Assembly: GCF_029697505.1 (NCBI RefSeq)
Contig: NZ_JARJEF010000005.1
Coordinates: forward strand, 186,001-250,000
DNA: 64,000 nucleotides
Direction of reading: 5' to 3'
Origin: Pseudophaeobacter profundi
GTDB taxonomy: Bacteria > Pseudomonadota > Alphaproteobacteria > Rhodobacterales > Rhodobacteraceae
The position numbers and the translations under genes were made by a program. Each line of letters starts with the position of its first letter. The stretch's first letter is position 1. Below, in pieces: positions 53,927-62,285 of the stretch. Below the pieces are notes generated by a model. That model saw nothing but the letters and a program-made list of their open reading frames with translations, searched no databases and was not told the origin of the DNA.

Positions 53927-55840
53927 ATGACAGCGTTTACGGCATCTACATCTGTAGGTTCTGACCTCTTGGATGAAGGGGCAGAGGAAGGCTCTGGCCT
54001 ATTGCGCATCCTTGCGACAACCGATCTGCACTGCAACCTGCTGAGCCATGACTATTTTGCTGATCGCCCCGATCCGGGTGTTGGCCTGTCCCGGATTTCC
54101 AGCCTGATTGGCGAGGCGCGCCGCGATGCGGAGGCCTGCGGCGGGGTCGCGCTGCTGCTGGACAACGGTGATGCCCTGCAGGGCTCTCCGTTGGGTGAGG
54201 CAGCGATGCCGGCGCCGGATGGCAGCTCGGGGGATGTAACCACTGGGCCCCATCCTTTGATGGCGGCGTTTGCAGCGCTAGATTACGATGTGCTTGGTCT
54301 GGGCAACCATGATTTCAATTTTGGCCTGCCTGTCTTGAAGGCCATATTGCGCGATGCCCCCTGTGCGGTGGTCTGCTCCAATATGCACCCGGTTGTGCCG
54401 GGCCAAGACCTGCCCTTTGTCAAAACATGCATACTGGAGCGCCGGTTTGCGGCCCTGCCGGATGCGCCACCGGTGCGGGTGGGCGTATTGTCGGTGCTGC
54501 CGCCCCAGACGATGATCTGGGACGCGCATTTGTTGCAGGGGCAGGTCCGGGTGCAGGATATGGTCCAGGCTGCCACCGTAAGCGCGGCCGAGCTGCGCGC
54601 GCAGGGCTGTGATCTGGTCGTTGCCCTGGCCCATACCGGGGTGGGGGGGGCGGATGCGGTGCCGCAGATGGAAAACGCCCTGCGCCCCATTGTGGCCACC
54701 GCAGGCATTGATGCGGTAATTGGTGGACATACCCATCTGGTCCTGCCGGACCCGGCGCAGGCCTTTGCCAAGCCGGTGGTGATGCCGGGCGCGCATGGCT
54801 CGCATCTGGGGCAGATTGATCTGCAGCTGACCCATGGGCGGGATGGGTGGAAGATCAAGACCTGGAGCGCCTGCGCCAAACCGATTTCGCGCCGCGATGC
54901 CTGGGGCAAGCTGACGCCGAAGGTGCCCGAGGACGCAGAGTTTGTCGCGACCCTGGCGGAGGCCCATACCCAGACACAGGCCCGCATGAAAGAGCCGGTT
55001 GGCCATAGTGCCGAAGCCTTGCATTCGTATTTTACCTTCTTTGCCAAGGACCACGGGCTGGCGCTGTTGTCCTGCGCCCAGATGGCGGCGGTGCGGCCGA
55101 TGTTGCAGGGCACTCCGGCGGGCGAATTTCCGCTGTTGTCAGCGGTGGCGCCGGGTAAATTTGGCGGTCGTTCGGGGCCGGAAAGCTATACCGATATTGC
55201 TGCCGGGGATCTGTGTATGCGCAACGTCGCGGATTTGCAGGTGTTTCACAATGCCATCTGGGTGGTGCAGGTCAGCGGTGATCAGCTGCGCGATTGGTTG
55301 GAGATGTCGGCCGGGTTGTTCAATCAGGTCGCTCAGGGGGCGCGCAATGTGGACCTGGTCAACCTCGACCGGGCCGGGCATAATTTTGATGTGATCTTTG
55401 GTCTGGAATATGAAATTGACCTGTCTCAGCCGCCGCGCTTTTCGTCGTCCGGGGTGTTGATCAACCCGGAAGCGCGCCGCATCCGCAGGCTGCGGTGGAA
55501 CGGTGAACCCGTCACTGGCGCGCAACAATTTGTAGTTGCTACAAGTAGTTATCGGGTCAGCGGCGGTGGGAATTACAAGATGGTGCAAGAGGCGCAGCAA
55601 CTGCATCTGCCCACGGTCAAGATCCGCGATGCCATCTGTGATTATGTGTCGGGCCGCCTGCCAAAAGACGCGCTGGAGCAGGCCCCCTATCCCTGGCGGC
55701 TGGCGCCGATGCCGGGGGCGCGGGTGGTTGTCTTCACCGGGCCGGTTGCCCGCAATCACCTGGCAGAGTTGCCTGCCGATCAGGTGGAAGATCAGGGCGT
55801 GACGCCAAATGGTTTTCTGAAACTGCGCCTCAAGCTTTAG
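53927..55840 (+). CDS. cpdB: CpdB-like 2',3'-cyclic-nucleotide phosphodiesterase/3'-nucleotidase
   Basis: 637 residues. The metallophosphatase domain starts LRILATTDLHCNLLSHDYF (Asp-x-His), continues LLDNGDALQGSPLGE and GLGNHDFNFG (Asn-His-Asp), and VVALAHTGVGG / VIGGHTHLVLPDP supply the other metal ligands. The 5'-nucleotidase C-terminal domain is present (AAGDLCMRNVADLQVFHNAIWVVQVSGDQL). Unlike E. coli CpdB no signal peptide is visible, and the first 25 residues are acidic, so it may be cytoplasmic. A monocistronic layout. Confidence 0.9.
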   Translation: MTAFTASTSVGSDLLDEGAEEGSGLLRILATTDLHCNLLSHDYFADRPDPGVGLSRISSLIGEARRDAEACGGVALLLDNGDALQGSPLGEAAMPAPDGSSGDVTTGPHPLMAAFAALDYDVLGLGNHDFNFGLPVLKAILRDAPCAVVCSNMHPVVPGQDLPFVKTCILERRFAALPDAPPVRVGVLSVLPPQTMIWDAHLLQGQVRVQDMVQAATVSAAELRAQGCDLVVALAHTGVGGADAVPQMENALRPIVATAGIDAVIGGHTHLVLPDPAQAFAKPVVMPGAHGSHLGQIDLQLTHGRDGWKIKTWSACAKPISRRDAWGKLTPKVPEDAEFVATLAEAHTQTQARMKEPVGHSAEALHSYFTFFAKDHGLALLSCAQMAAVRPMLQGTPAGEFPLLSAVAPGKFGGRSGPESYTDIAAGDLCMRNVADLQVFHNAIWVVQVSGDQLRDWLEMSAGLFNQVAQGARNVDLVNLDRAGHNFDVIFGLEYEIDLSQPPRFSSSGVLINPEARRIRRLRWNGEPVTGAQQFVVATSSYRVSGGGNYKMVQEAQQLHLPTVKIRDAICDYVSGRLPKDALEQAPYPWRLAPMPGARVVVFTGPVARNHLAELPADQVEDQGVTPNGFLKLRLKL

Positions 55841-55887
55841 CGTCAGTACCCTTGTCATTGCTGGGATCTCCGCCTATATCGGGATTC

Positions 55888-55981
55888 GAGAGGTTGGCGC
55901 GGGCAAGCGCCTCGCCAACCTGGTCAGGTCCGGAAGGAAGCAGCCACAACGAGCCCCGCTTGGGTCGATGTCCAACCTCTC
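55888..55981 (+). ncRNA. ffs: Signal recognition particle RNA (4.5S-type)
   Basis: The conserved core GGTCAGGTCCGGAAGGAAGC followed by AGCC is the universal SRP RNA domain IV loop. The flanks GAGAGGTTGG (55888) and CCAACCTCTC (ending 55981) pair as the closing stem, giving about 94 bases. Integrase sequence begins about 20 bases after its 3' end. Ends are read from base pairing, not transcript data. Confidence 0.94.
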
Positions 55982-56051
55982 ACCTTATCCCCTGCTAAGT
56001 CATTGATGATAAATAAACGCCTTGCAACCAAGGCCGTATGCCCGTTTTGTT

Positions 56052-56070
56052 GTTACAACATTGGTTACAA
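56052..56070. repeat. Tandem GTTACAA motifs before the integrase gene
   Basis: GTTACAA occurs at 56052-56058 and again at 56064-56070, a 12-base spacing, just before the integrase ATG at 56084. They could be integrase arm-type sites or operator half-sites. Confidence 0.35.
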
Positions 56071-56083
56071 ACGGGGGGTGGTG

Positions 56084-57640
56084 ATGACCGGTAAAATCAA
56101 AAATATGGTCAACCGTAATGGCCGTTATTCTGCCCGACTGGTTGTTCCAAAGGATCTGCGCGGAATTGTTGGAAAAACGGAGTTGCGGACCCCTCTTGGT
56201 GGGGATTTTAGGGCGGCCGTCAGACTTCTGCCTGGGGCTGTTTCCCAACTTCAGAATCGGATCGCAGTAGCAGAGCGTCAGGCAAAGCCGCCGCGTGCCC
56301 AAGTGCGTTACCCCTTGGCGCCTGATCAGATAGCGCATAGCCATTACGCACAACGCTTGGCCTTTGATGATCAGCTTAGAAACGATCTGCGCTATGCTAG
56401 TGTTGGAATTGATGATGTTCTGGTAAGTCGGTTGCGAATGGCGATTGCAGGTCGAGCTGATGATGATGAACTGTCCGCGCTTGTGGGCGCTCAAATCGAA
56501 CGTTTTCGGCTAGTCGGAAATCTTGATGCTGAGGCAGGCAGCCAAGAGTGGCGTGTGATTGCACGTGCACTATGTAGTGCAGAGCTAGAGGCGCTGGCAC
56601 GGGTCGCAGAGCGTGATGAAGGTGACTTCAGTGGTCAGCCTACTACACCTATCATCAAGGACGCACAGCCGCCGGAGGATCTTTCTCAATCGGTGAGCGT
56701 GAAACAGCTTTGGAGCGACTATGTGGTCAGGCGCCAAAAGCTTGGCTACATGCGTGACGGCGGTCGGAGGCAGGTGCTCGCCGTGGACAGTCTTATTTCG
56801 TTTTTACGCCATGATGACGCCGCCAAAATTTCTAAGACAAATATGACTGAATGGTTAGACTATACGCTTACTCAAAAGCATCCTACGACAATCAGCAAAG
56901 TCTATCTGCCGACGATCCGTAGTCTGTTCAAGTGGGCGGTAGAAAAGGAGCTGATAAAGGAGAATCCAGCTTCTGATATCCGCTTGCCTACCCTCAAGAA
57001 AACCCAAACCCGCGAGCGCGGTTATACAGACAGGGAAGCGCTTAAGGTTCTTATGGCAACTCAGAGTTACAGGCCGAAAACGTCGCCCAAGGGCAAAACG
57101 CTGGAAGCTCCGAAAACAACTGCAGCGAAAGTGTGGATACCTTGGCTGTGCGCTTTTTCCGGCGCACGGGTGGCTGAAATCGCTCAATTGCGGCGTGAAG
57201 ATTTCCGAGAAGAAGATGGTGCGCATGTTGTTCGAATTACGCCAGATGCAGGGGGAACCAAAACGAGTGGATGGCGTGATGTGCCATTGCACCCGCAGAT
57301 CGTCTCGCTTGGCTTCCTCAGATACGTGGACACCATCCCGAATGGTCCGATATTCCATAATGCTACCAAGCCGACAGATTATCTGCGTCATGCAAAAAAG
57401 ATGGCCAACCGTGTTGGTGACTGGCTGCACGAAGAAAACCTCGTTCCGCCTGGTGTTCAACCATCGCATGGTTGGAGGCATCGATTTAAGACCGTAGGCA
57501 GAGAGCTGGAAATACAAGATCGTGTGTTAGACGCGATCCAAGGGCACGCGGCGCGAACCTCTGGCGGTGACTATGGCGATGTGACCCTGAAGACTAAGGT
57601 TGAAGCGATCAGTAAGATGCCAAAATACGACTTGGATTGA
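56084..57640 (+). CDS. Tyrosine recombinase (phage-type integrase) of the island
   Basis: 518 residues from ATG 56084, preceded by a GGGGGG stretch; the frame opens at 56003, overlapping the region after ffs. The C-terminal catalytic domain has Arg362 (FSGARVAEIAQLR), His462-x-x-Arg465 (SHGWRHRF), His in IQGHAARTSGG and Tyr497 (GGDYGD). The N-terminal SAM-like core-binding region precedes (LWSDYVVRRQKLGYMRDGG). It probably inserted the element at the ffs 3' end. Codon use is less GC-biased than the chromosomal genes. Confidence 0.92.
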   Translation: MTGKIKNMVNRNGRYSARLVVPKDLRGIVGKTELRTPLGGDFRAAVRLLPGAVSQLQNRIAVAERQAKPPRAQVRYPLAPDQIAHSHYAQRLAFDDQLRNDLRYASVGIDDVLVSRLRMAIAGRADDDELSALVGAQIERFRLVGNLDAEAGSQEWRVIARALCSAELEALARVAERDEGDFSGQPTTPIIKDAQPPEDLSQSVSVKQLWSDYVVRRQKLGYMRDGGRRQVLAVDSLISFLRHDDAAKISKTNMTEWLDYTLTQKHPTTISKVYLPTIRSLFKWAVEKELIKENPASDIRLPTLKKTQTRERGYTDREALKVLMATQSYRPKTSPKGKTLEAPKTTAAKVWIPWLCAFSGARVAEIAQLRREDFREEDGAHVVRITPDAGGTKTSGWRDVPLHPQIVSLGFLRYVDTIPNGPIFHNATKPTDYLRHAKKMANRVGDWLHEENLVPPGVQPSHGWRHRFKTVGRELEIQDRVLDAIQGHAARTSGGDYGDVTLKTKVEAISKMPKYDLD

Positions 57641-57762
57641 AATCGACGTCTTGATGGCGTGGAGGACGTTCTCCCGTGATTGAGAGGTGTTTGATCGTAG
57701 AGTGTAAGATCCCATCTTCCGCTGCACAAACCCCATGCTGGCCGTTGCTATAACAGAAGTAT

Positions 57763-57774
57763 GCAGCATGCTGC
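57763..57774. promoter_or_regulatory. Palindromic operator before the XRE regulator
   Basis: GCAGCATGCTGC is a perfect 12-base palindrome 22 bases before the regulator start. It lies where an autoregulatory Cro/CI-type site is expected. Confidence 0.5.
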
Positions 57775-57795
57775 GTCACATCTGAGAGACCTGAA

Positions 57796-58197
57796 ATGAC
57801 CAAAAAACCACATGCGGACACACCCTTGGCACAATATATCGAACGCCGTGTTCTGGAACTGAAACCGAAGAAATCCCAAGGGGAAATTGCAAGCGAGGTA
57901 GGTTTCCCAAACCCCAACATGGTGACCATGATCAAAAATGGCACAAGCAAGTTGGCCCTGGATCGTGTGCCGTCGATGGCGCGCGCCCTGGAGTGCGATC
58001 CGGCATATCTTATGCGGTTGGCATTGGAGCAGGCCGTGGGAGATACTGCCGCGCAGGCCATTGAGGACATCTACGGCACGCCCATCACCGAAAACGAGTT
58101 GGGCTGGCTGGAAGAGATCCGCGATGCCTCACGCAATAAGAACCCTCGCCTGACCACTAGGTCTCGCGCGGCGCTCAGGGCGGTCTTTGGGGGATGA
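57796..58197 (+). CDS. Helix-turn-helix (XRE/Cro-CI-like) regulator
   Basis: 133 residues. KKSQGEIASEVGFPNPNMVTMIKNGTSKLALDRVPSMARALE is the helix-turn-helix of XRE-type regulators (about residues 26-70), a common partner of integrases in Rhodobacterales elements. The C-terminal tail has GTPITENELGWLEEIRDASRNKNPRLTTRSRAALRAVF. Start has GAGAGACC. It may control excision and the downstream cargo. Confidence 0.82.
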   Translation: MTKKPHADTPLAQYIERRVLELKPKKSQGEIASEVGFPNPNMVTMIKNGTSKLALDRVPSMARALECDPAYLMRLALEQAVGDTAAQAIEDIYGTPITENELGWLEEIRDASRNKNPRLTTRSRAALRAVFGG

Positions 58198-58202
58198 GTA
58201 GT

Positions 58203-58337
58203 ATGGCCGAAACAGACCCCATCACAGAAAATGAACGTGCCTGGCTGCGCTTTCTGCGCGATGTGAGCAAAGGCACTGACCCTGCTCCAACACTGCGGCG
58301 TGTGCAACTCCTGCGGCGCATCTGCGGCCTCAGGTGA
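58203..58337 (+). CDS. Tiny protein resembling the tail of the XRE regulator
   Basis: 44 residues, MAETDPITENERAWLRFLRD then VSKGTDPAPTLRRVQLLRRIC. Aligned by eye to the preceding protein's tail, PITENELGWLEEIRDAS..., the sequences share TENE..WL...RD and the same Arg-rich finish. The ATG at 58203 is six bases after the regulator's stop. It looks like a stand-alone copy of that C-terminal module; it could also be a coding remnant. Confidence 0.55.
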   Translation: MAETDPITENERAWLRFLRDVSKGTDPAPTLRRVQLLRRICGLR

Positions 58338-58501
58338 GCCGCTCACTACTACACCGCTTGGCGCTGGCGAGGAATGGCTGAATGTCTTCGCCTCGCCAGC
58401 TACCTGCGACCACTCTGCCAATATACCTAGTTACGCCCCCATCATTTGACACGATAGCTTAGGAAGCACAGAGTCAGGCAGTGCCATAGGAGGAGATGGA
58501 A

Positions 58502-58675
58502 ATGCACGACAATTGCACAAATGACATGGTGATTGCGGAACATAGGATGCGCACCGAGTTGGCTAAGATGCTATCCGGCCCTCACCGCGTAAGTATCAGT
58601 TCAATTTTGGTGCCAACCCTCTGCGCAGTAATCTTGATGGCGGTGACCGCCGCATTGACGGCCTTAACGATCTGA
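58502..58675 (+). CDS. Small single-helix membrane protein
   Basis: 57 residues: MHDNCTNDMVIAEHRMRTELAKMLSGPH, then a C-terminal hydrophobic helix (ISSILVPTLCAVILMAVTAA). The Shine-Dalgarno AGGAGGAGATGG directly before the ATG is one of the best in the window, which supports translation. Too short for the usual gene callers. No family recognised. Confidence 0.6.
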   Translation: MHDNCTNDMVIAEHRMRTELAKMLSGPHRVSISSILVPTLCAVILMAVTAALTALTI

Positions 58676-58818
58676 GTAGGAATTTTCAGGGCATGCTTTT
58701 GTGGATAAGCAGGGTTAGCTATTCCGCAAACGCTTTAAGAAAGCCGCAGCGATGAGTGGACCATGCATTGGCTTCGCCGGATCCCGATTACGTCGATCAA
58801 AGGTTGCGTAAGGTTGAC

Positions 58819-58970
58819 AAAGGTTTACATCGGACGCCGCCAAGCCTGATCTATGTAAACCTTTTGATGCCCAAAACGCGCAAAAATGGGCCAAAAGGTT
58901 TCCCTAAGGTTTACATTAAGTTGACAAATCCGAGCCTGAAAACAAAAAAAATGAGATTATGTAAACCTTT
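58819..58970. repeat. Inverted iteron-like repeats with the motif AAGGTTTACAT
   Basis: The 11-base motif AAGGTTTACAT occurs at 58820-58830 and 58906-58916 on plus and as its complement ATGTAAACCTT at 58853-58863 and 58959-58969. Several degraded copies (AAGGTTGCG, AAGGTTGAC, AAAGGTTTCCC) surround them. They occur in an AT-richer, gene-free part of the island. Such arrays suit an origin of replication/transfer, a replication initiator site or an operator cluster. Confidence 0.7.
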
Positions 58971-58975
58971 CGCGC

Positions 58976-59509
58976 CGGTGTGCCCAGTAAAACAAGGGTA
59001 TTGAAAATATCCCAGCCCTTAGATTTTCGGTTTCGGTAACGCGCGGGCCTCGCTTAGGGGCTAAGAGGGATAGGCAATTTCCCCAAAAAACTTGAGCGCA
59101 TAGATAATACGGTGGCGTAATGCATGATGGGGCTGACAGATTATAACCAATTTCGGATCGTCCAGCGGAGCTTACCTGTCCGCCCGCGATCCTCTGTCGC
59201 ATCTCTGTCCGGGCCGCCCAGCCCTCCGCACCCAGTGCTTAGAAGCTTGCCTCTTGGCCGCTCTATAGGCGGAATCACCAGATCAATCTGTATGGCCTAC
59301 AAGAGACTATGGAACAGCTTGTTCCATCAGCACGTTGCAGACAACGGCCCATTTGCTACGACTCGTTGCTGTTCAGTGCGATCCGCGCCGCATTTTGGCG
59401 AAATTCATCCGTCCGCACCCTGGATTTGAACACTCTCAGCCATGGCTGGTGTTGAGCTATCACGAGGGTAGCCAAAGCTAGAAAAAATCATACATTTCCC
59501 TGTGCGGTC
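58976..59509. other. Gene-free part of the island
   Basis: About 530 bases without a frame that I can support. Short frames on both strands (for example plus 59124-59429 and minus near 58957-59202) show no start signal or family. Its composition is mixed and may include decayed cargo. Nothing else was recognised. Confidence 0.4.
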
Positions 59510-60292
59510 CTACTCAACAATTTTGGACGCAATTCGGGTATGGGTTAACTCTTCCTCGACCAGTGCGTAAATCTGATCCGGTGGTGTTTTTAGGGAATAT
59601 AACATCAGGGATGGATCTATGCCCATTTCAATAAGGTATTCCATGGTCGCTCCCTGCCCAGCTTGGATGCTCTCGACTGCAAACACAACTGGCATGAGTT
59701 TTGGTTGGTCGTAGTAATGCTGATGCAACCCGACAATAGCTCGGCGCGAGACGATTCGCTCTTCTCCGCCGGCCAGAATGTAGGGGCAGCTTGACATACA
59801 ATGCGCACCTGCAAGCACTGAGGATGAATGCCCTTTATCGCGCATTTCGCGCCCTATCTGAAGCGCCTCAAAGACCAACCCACCTGGGCTGTGCAGCGCA
59901 ATTAAATCCGGGGCTTCTTTCATGCCTGAAAGGTGAGCTTTGAAACGTGCGGCGTCACCATCTTGAATGCTTCCCGACACAAGCAGAACCGTGCCAATGC
60001 CATCCACAAGGGATTCAGAAAAATTGAGCCTATCCGGAAAAGCTTCTGGCATCGGTAGATCAAGTGGGTCGTCAATATTCAGTAAGCCGGGGTTTGTCCG
60101 ATCGGTGCGATACTGTCGTCGTTGGTCACCAGGCGACACAGGTCCCGTTGGCAATTCAACATTTTTCCGAAAGGGTTTCGGGAATGTTGCGGCGAGATCT
60201 ATTACCAACAAGAAACCTGCCATCACAAGCTGTGCAAGCAGGACGAACCGAAGCCCCCTGCGTGGGTCGGTTTTGGGAATGAGGTGCATCAT
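59510..60292 (-). CDS. Membrane-anchored ClpP-like serine protease (COG3904-type)
   Basis: 260 residues. One membrane helix (FVLLAQLVMAGFLLVIDLAA) anchors the protein, followed by a polar stalk and a ClpP-fold domain. LIALHSPGGLVFEALQIGREMRDKG is the oxyanion/Gly-rich strand, the nucleophile should be a Ser of AGAHCMSSCPYILAGGEERI (Ser167 or Ser168), and VGLHQHYY (His190) can be the base. Its ATG overlaps the stop of the gene upstream (60289-60292), so the two are translationally coupled. Substrate unknown. Confidence 0.78.
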   Translation of the reverse strand: MMHLIPKTDPRRGLRFVLLAQLVMAGFLLVIDLAATFPKPFRKNVELPTGPVSPGDQRRQYRTDRTNPGLLNIDDPLDLPMPEAFPDRLNFSESLVDGIGTVLLVSGSIQDGDAARFKAHLSGMKEAPDLIALHSPGGLVFEALQIGREMRDKGHSSSVLAGAHCMSSCPYILAGGEERIVSRRAIVGLHQHYYDQPKLMPVVFAVESIQAGQGATMEYLIEMGIDPSLMLYSLKTPPDQIYALVEEELTHTRIASKIVE

Positions 60293-61581
60293 GAGGCGTC
60301 GGTTTTCTCTGATTTCCCACCGGAAATCCGCTCTTGAATAACCGCATCAGCAGCACCCATGGTCATTTCAACATCCTTCATAGCGCTGATCGCAGCCTTT
60401 AAGTCGGCCAACGTAAGCGTCTCTTCAATGCTAATACCATCACGTCCGTTTCGAATGGCGGCCTGGGTAATCGCCAAAACAAACACAAGAACGGCAGGTA
60501 GAAGGTCAATCGCAATAGCGCCGGCCCAAGAGGGCACAAAGTTATGCGCATATCGAATTACTGCATCAGCGCTAGAGATCGGATTGTAAGCTGTTTCGAT
60601 GGGCGGTTCCATCTCTAGAACATCTTCAGCGGCGTTTTTCAACGTTCGGCTACGTTGGTCCAAAGCATCCAAAACAGATCCGATTGTAGCGGATTGCGCG
60701 TCACGAACCGTGGTGTTGCGACCATCAAGTTCGGGAAGGACTACCGAAGCTGGCAGATCCTCGGCCGCCCGAACCACCAAGGATGCCACACTGTATTGGT
60801 TGAGTTGAGACAAAACACCCGCCAGTTTGACGCTTTCCTCGGAGAACTGCACGGATCTTCGATCTACTGGACCTGGCGCGACAGTTAGCTCTCGCATCCG
60901 TGCCAGAATTTTATTACCGTCTTCGAAGGCTTCCTCAATCAAAGGCTGTTGTGAGGATATCTGATCCTCAAGGTTTCTAAGTTCTTCAGATTTTTGCGTC
61001 AGAACCCGAAACACAGCCCCACGGCCAGCGGTTCCGGACAGAGAGCCAGACTGCTCCAGTTCCGCCAGCTCTTCAAAGCTTTGGCGAGCTCGTTCTACAT
61101 CACGGCCAAGAGCCTGACCACTTAGAGCGATGTCGTGCGCTTGTTCGAGAGCTGACTGATAGTCACGCACGGTGTTTTCGAGATGTTGCTCCACGGCAGC
61201 GGATCCGGCAAGTGCAGCCGCATTCAGCCAGCTCGACATAGCGATAATCGCAATTGAGCCAACCATCGTGGAAATGGTCAATCCAATAAAGCCCCCCGCA
61301 GAACGCATGGATGGCAACAACCGCAGCATATAGCTCCAAAATACGAAAATCCCAACGGAAACGGCAATCGAATAGGCAACTGCTGCAAAGAACGATACAG
61401 CACCATTGTCTTCCAGAAGTGACGACACGCCGAGGTAAGTATAAATGCCCGAAGCAATGGCGAGAACACCCAAGGCAGCCGGCGTGAACGTATCGAGCCA
61501 TGCAAGATGACCTTCGAGTTCTTTGGCTGTGCGGAGGCCTTTGGCTTCCTCGGCCGTCAATCGGCCTTGCTGATTTGTCAT
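60289..61581 (-). CDS. Multi-pass membrane protein with central coiled coil
   Basis: 430 residues from ATG 61581. Three membrane helices lie near 33-52, 62-85 and 96-118, then a long helical region (about 130-330) rich in Glu/Gln/Leu with coiled-coil character, then a further helix (WAGAIAIDLLPAVLVFVLAI) near 360 and a short charged tail. I know no family for it. It forms an operon with the ClpP-like protease and precedes it, suggesting a membrane complex that the protease serves or responds to. Confidence 0.75.
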   Translation of the reverse strand: MTNQQGRLTAEEAKGLRTAKELEGHLAWLDTFTPAALGVLAIASGIYTYLGVSSLLEDNGAVSFFAAVAYSIAVSVGIFVFWSYMLRLLPSMRSAGGFIGLTISTMVGSIAIIAMSSWLNAAALAGSAAVEQHLENTVRDYQSALEQAHDIALSGQALGRDVERARQSFEELAELEQSGSLSGTAGRGAVFRVLTQKSEELRNLEDQISSQQPLIEEAFEDGNKILARMRELTVAPGPVDRRSVQFSEESVKLAGVLSQLNQYSVASLVVRAAEDLPASVVLPELDGRNTTVRDAQSATIGSVLDALDQRSRTLKNAAEDVLEMEPPIETAYNPISSADAVIRYAHNFVPSWAGAIAIDLLPAVLVFVLAITQAAIRNGRDGISIEETLTLADLKAAISAMKDVEMTMGAADAVIQERISGGKSEKTDAS

Positions 61582-62285
61582 ATCTGGCTTGATGCCCCCG
61601 AGTTTATTTCCTTGCGGCCACACAAATCCGGAGTCCAGCCGTAGGAATATCGTGGCATCAAAAGAAAGTTGAGCAGCCCCACCTGTGTGGTCCAAATTGA
61701 AAGCTAATGCATGATTGACCTATGGTCCATAGGACGATGACCTCTGGTGCAGGTAGGTGGTCAGCACGGACCTGCTTGCCGTATGTATCCATCGTCCCAA
61801 CAGGACCCGCAAAGGGCGACGTCAACGCAAGTCTGACCAGACATTTTGGTAGATATCGGTGGTCATTCCAATAGGGCGCACGAAGTCCTAGAAAATGCGC
61901 ATGGGTGCGATGGGGATGCATTCTGGCGCCACCGTATTGCGGCATTTGGAACCTCCCATTCTGAATGCTACCCTAATCATTGCCCCTGTATCAGAACAGT
62001 ATCTGCTGAACCTCGCTGCGTTGCGGCCCTGCCAATGCTTGATTGTGGCTATCAAATAGCCGTTGAGAGAGCCAGAGGTGCGCGTTACACCTCTGGCTGC
62101 TCCAAACCTTCAAAACAACACTGGAAGCGGCCAGAGCCCCCACCCGGCCTGGCGCTGTGCGCTGATGAGAGCAGGTTTCACCTGGATGTTCAGTGCCGCG
62201 GCAATTTCTTTTGGTAAATTTCTGCATCTGAGGTCATGGGCGCTATAATGCTCGATAGAACAATGAATTTTCAGGAACCGTTCAC
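61582..62285. other. Gene-free part of the island with an 11-base hairpin
   Basis: About 700 bases between the protease operon and the HUH-like gene. Plus frame 61846-62217 and several others lack any start signal or recognisable sequence. A perfect hairpin, AGCCAGAGGTG / CACCTCTGGCT with a seven-base loop, lies at 62070-62098. Promoters for the divergent genes are expected at both ends. Confidence 0.45.

Noticed and set aside
55981-57640. Possible CRISPR array or tRNA near the integrase
   Set aside because: No regularly spaced repeats and no cloverleaf; the small RNA at this site is the SRP RNA.
58756-59004. 82-codon plus-strand frame
   Set aside because: It is built from the repeat cluster, has a poor start and no recognisable protein features.
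59124-59429. 101-codon plus-strand frame
   Set aside because: No ribosome-binding site or family, and a Pro/Ser/Arg-rich sequence typical of non-coding translation.
61846-62217. 123-codon plus-strand frame in the island
   Set aside because: Cys- and Pro-rich random-looking translation, no start signal and no conserved motif.
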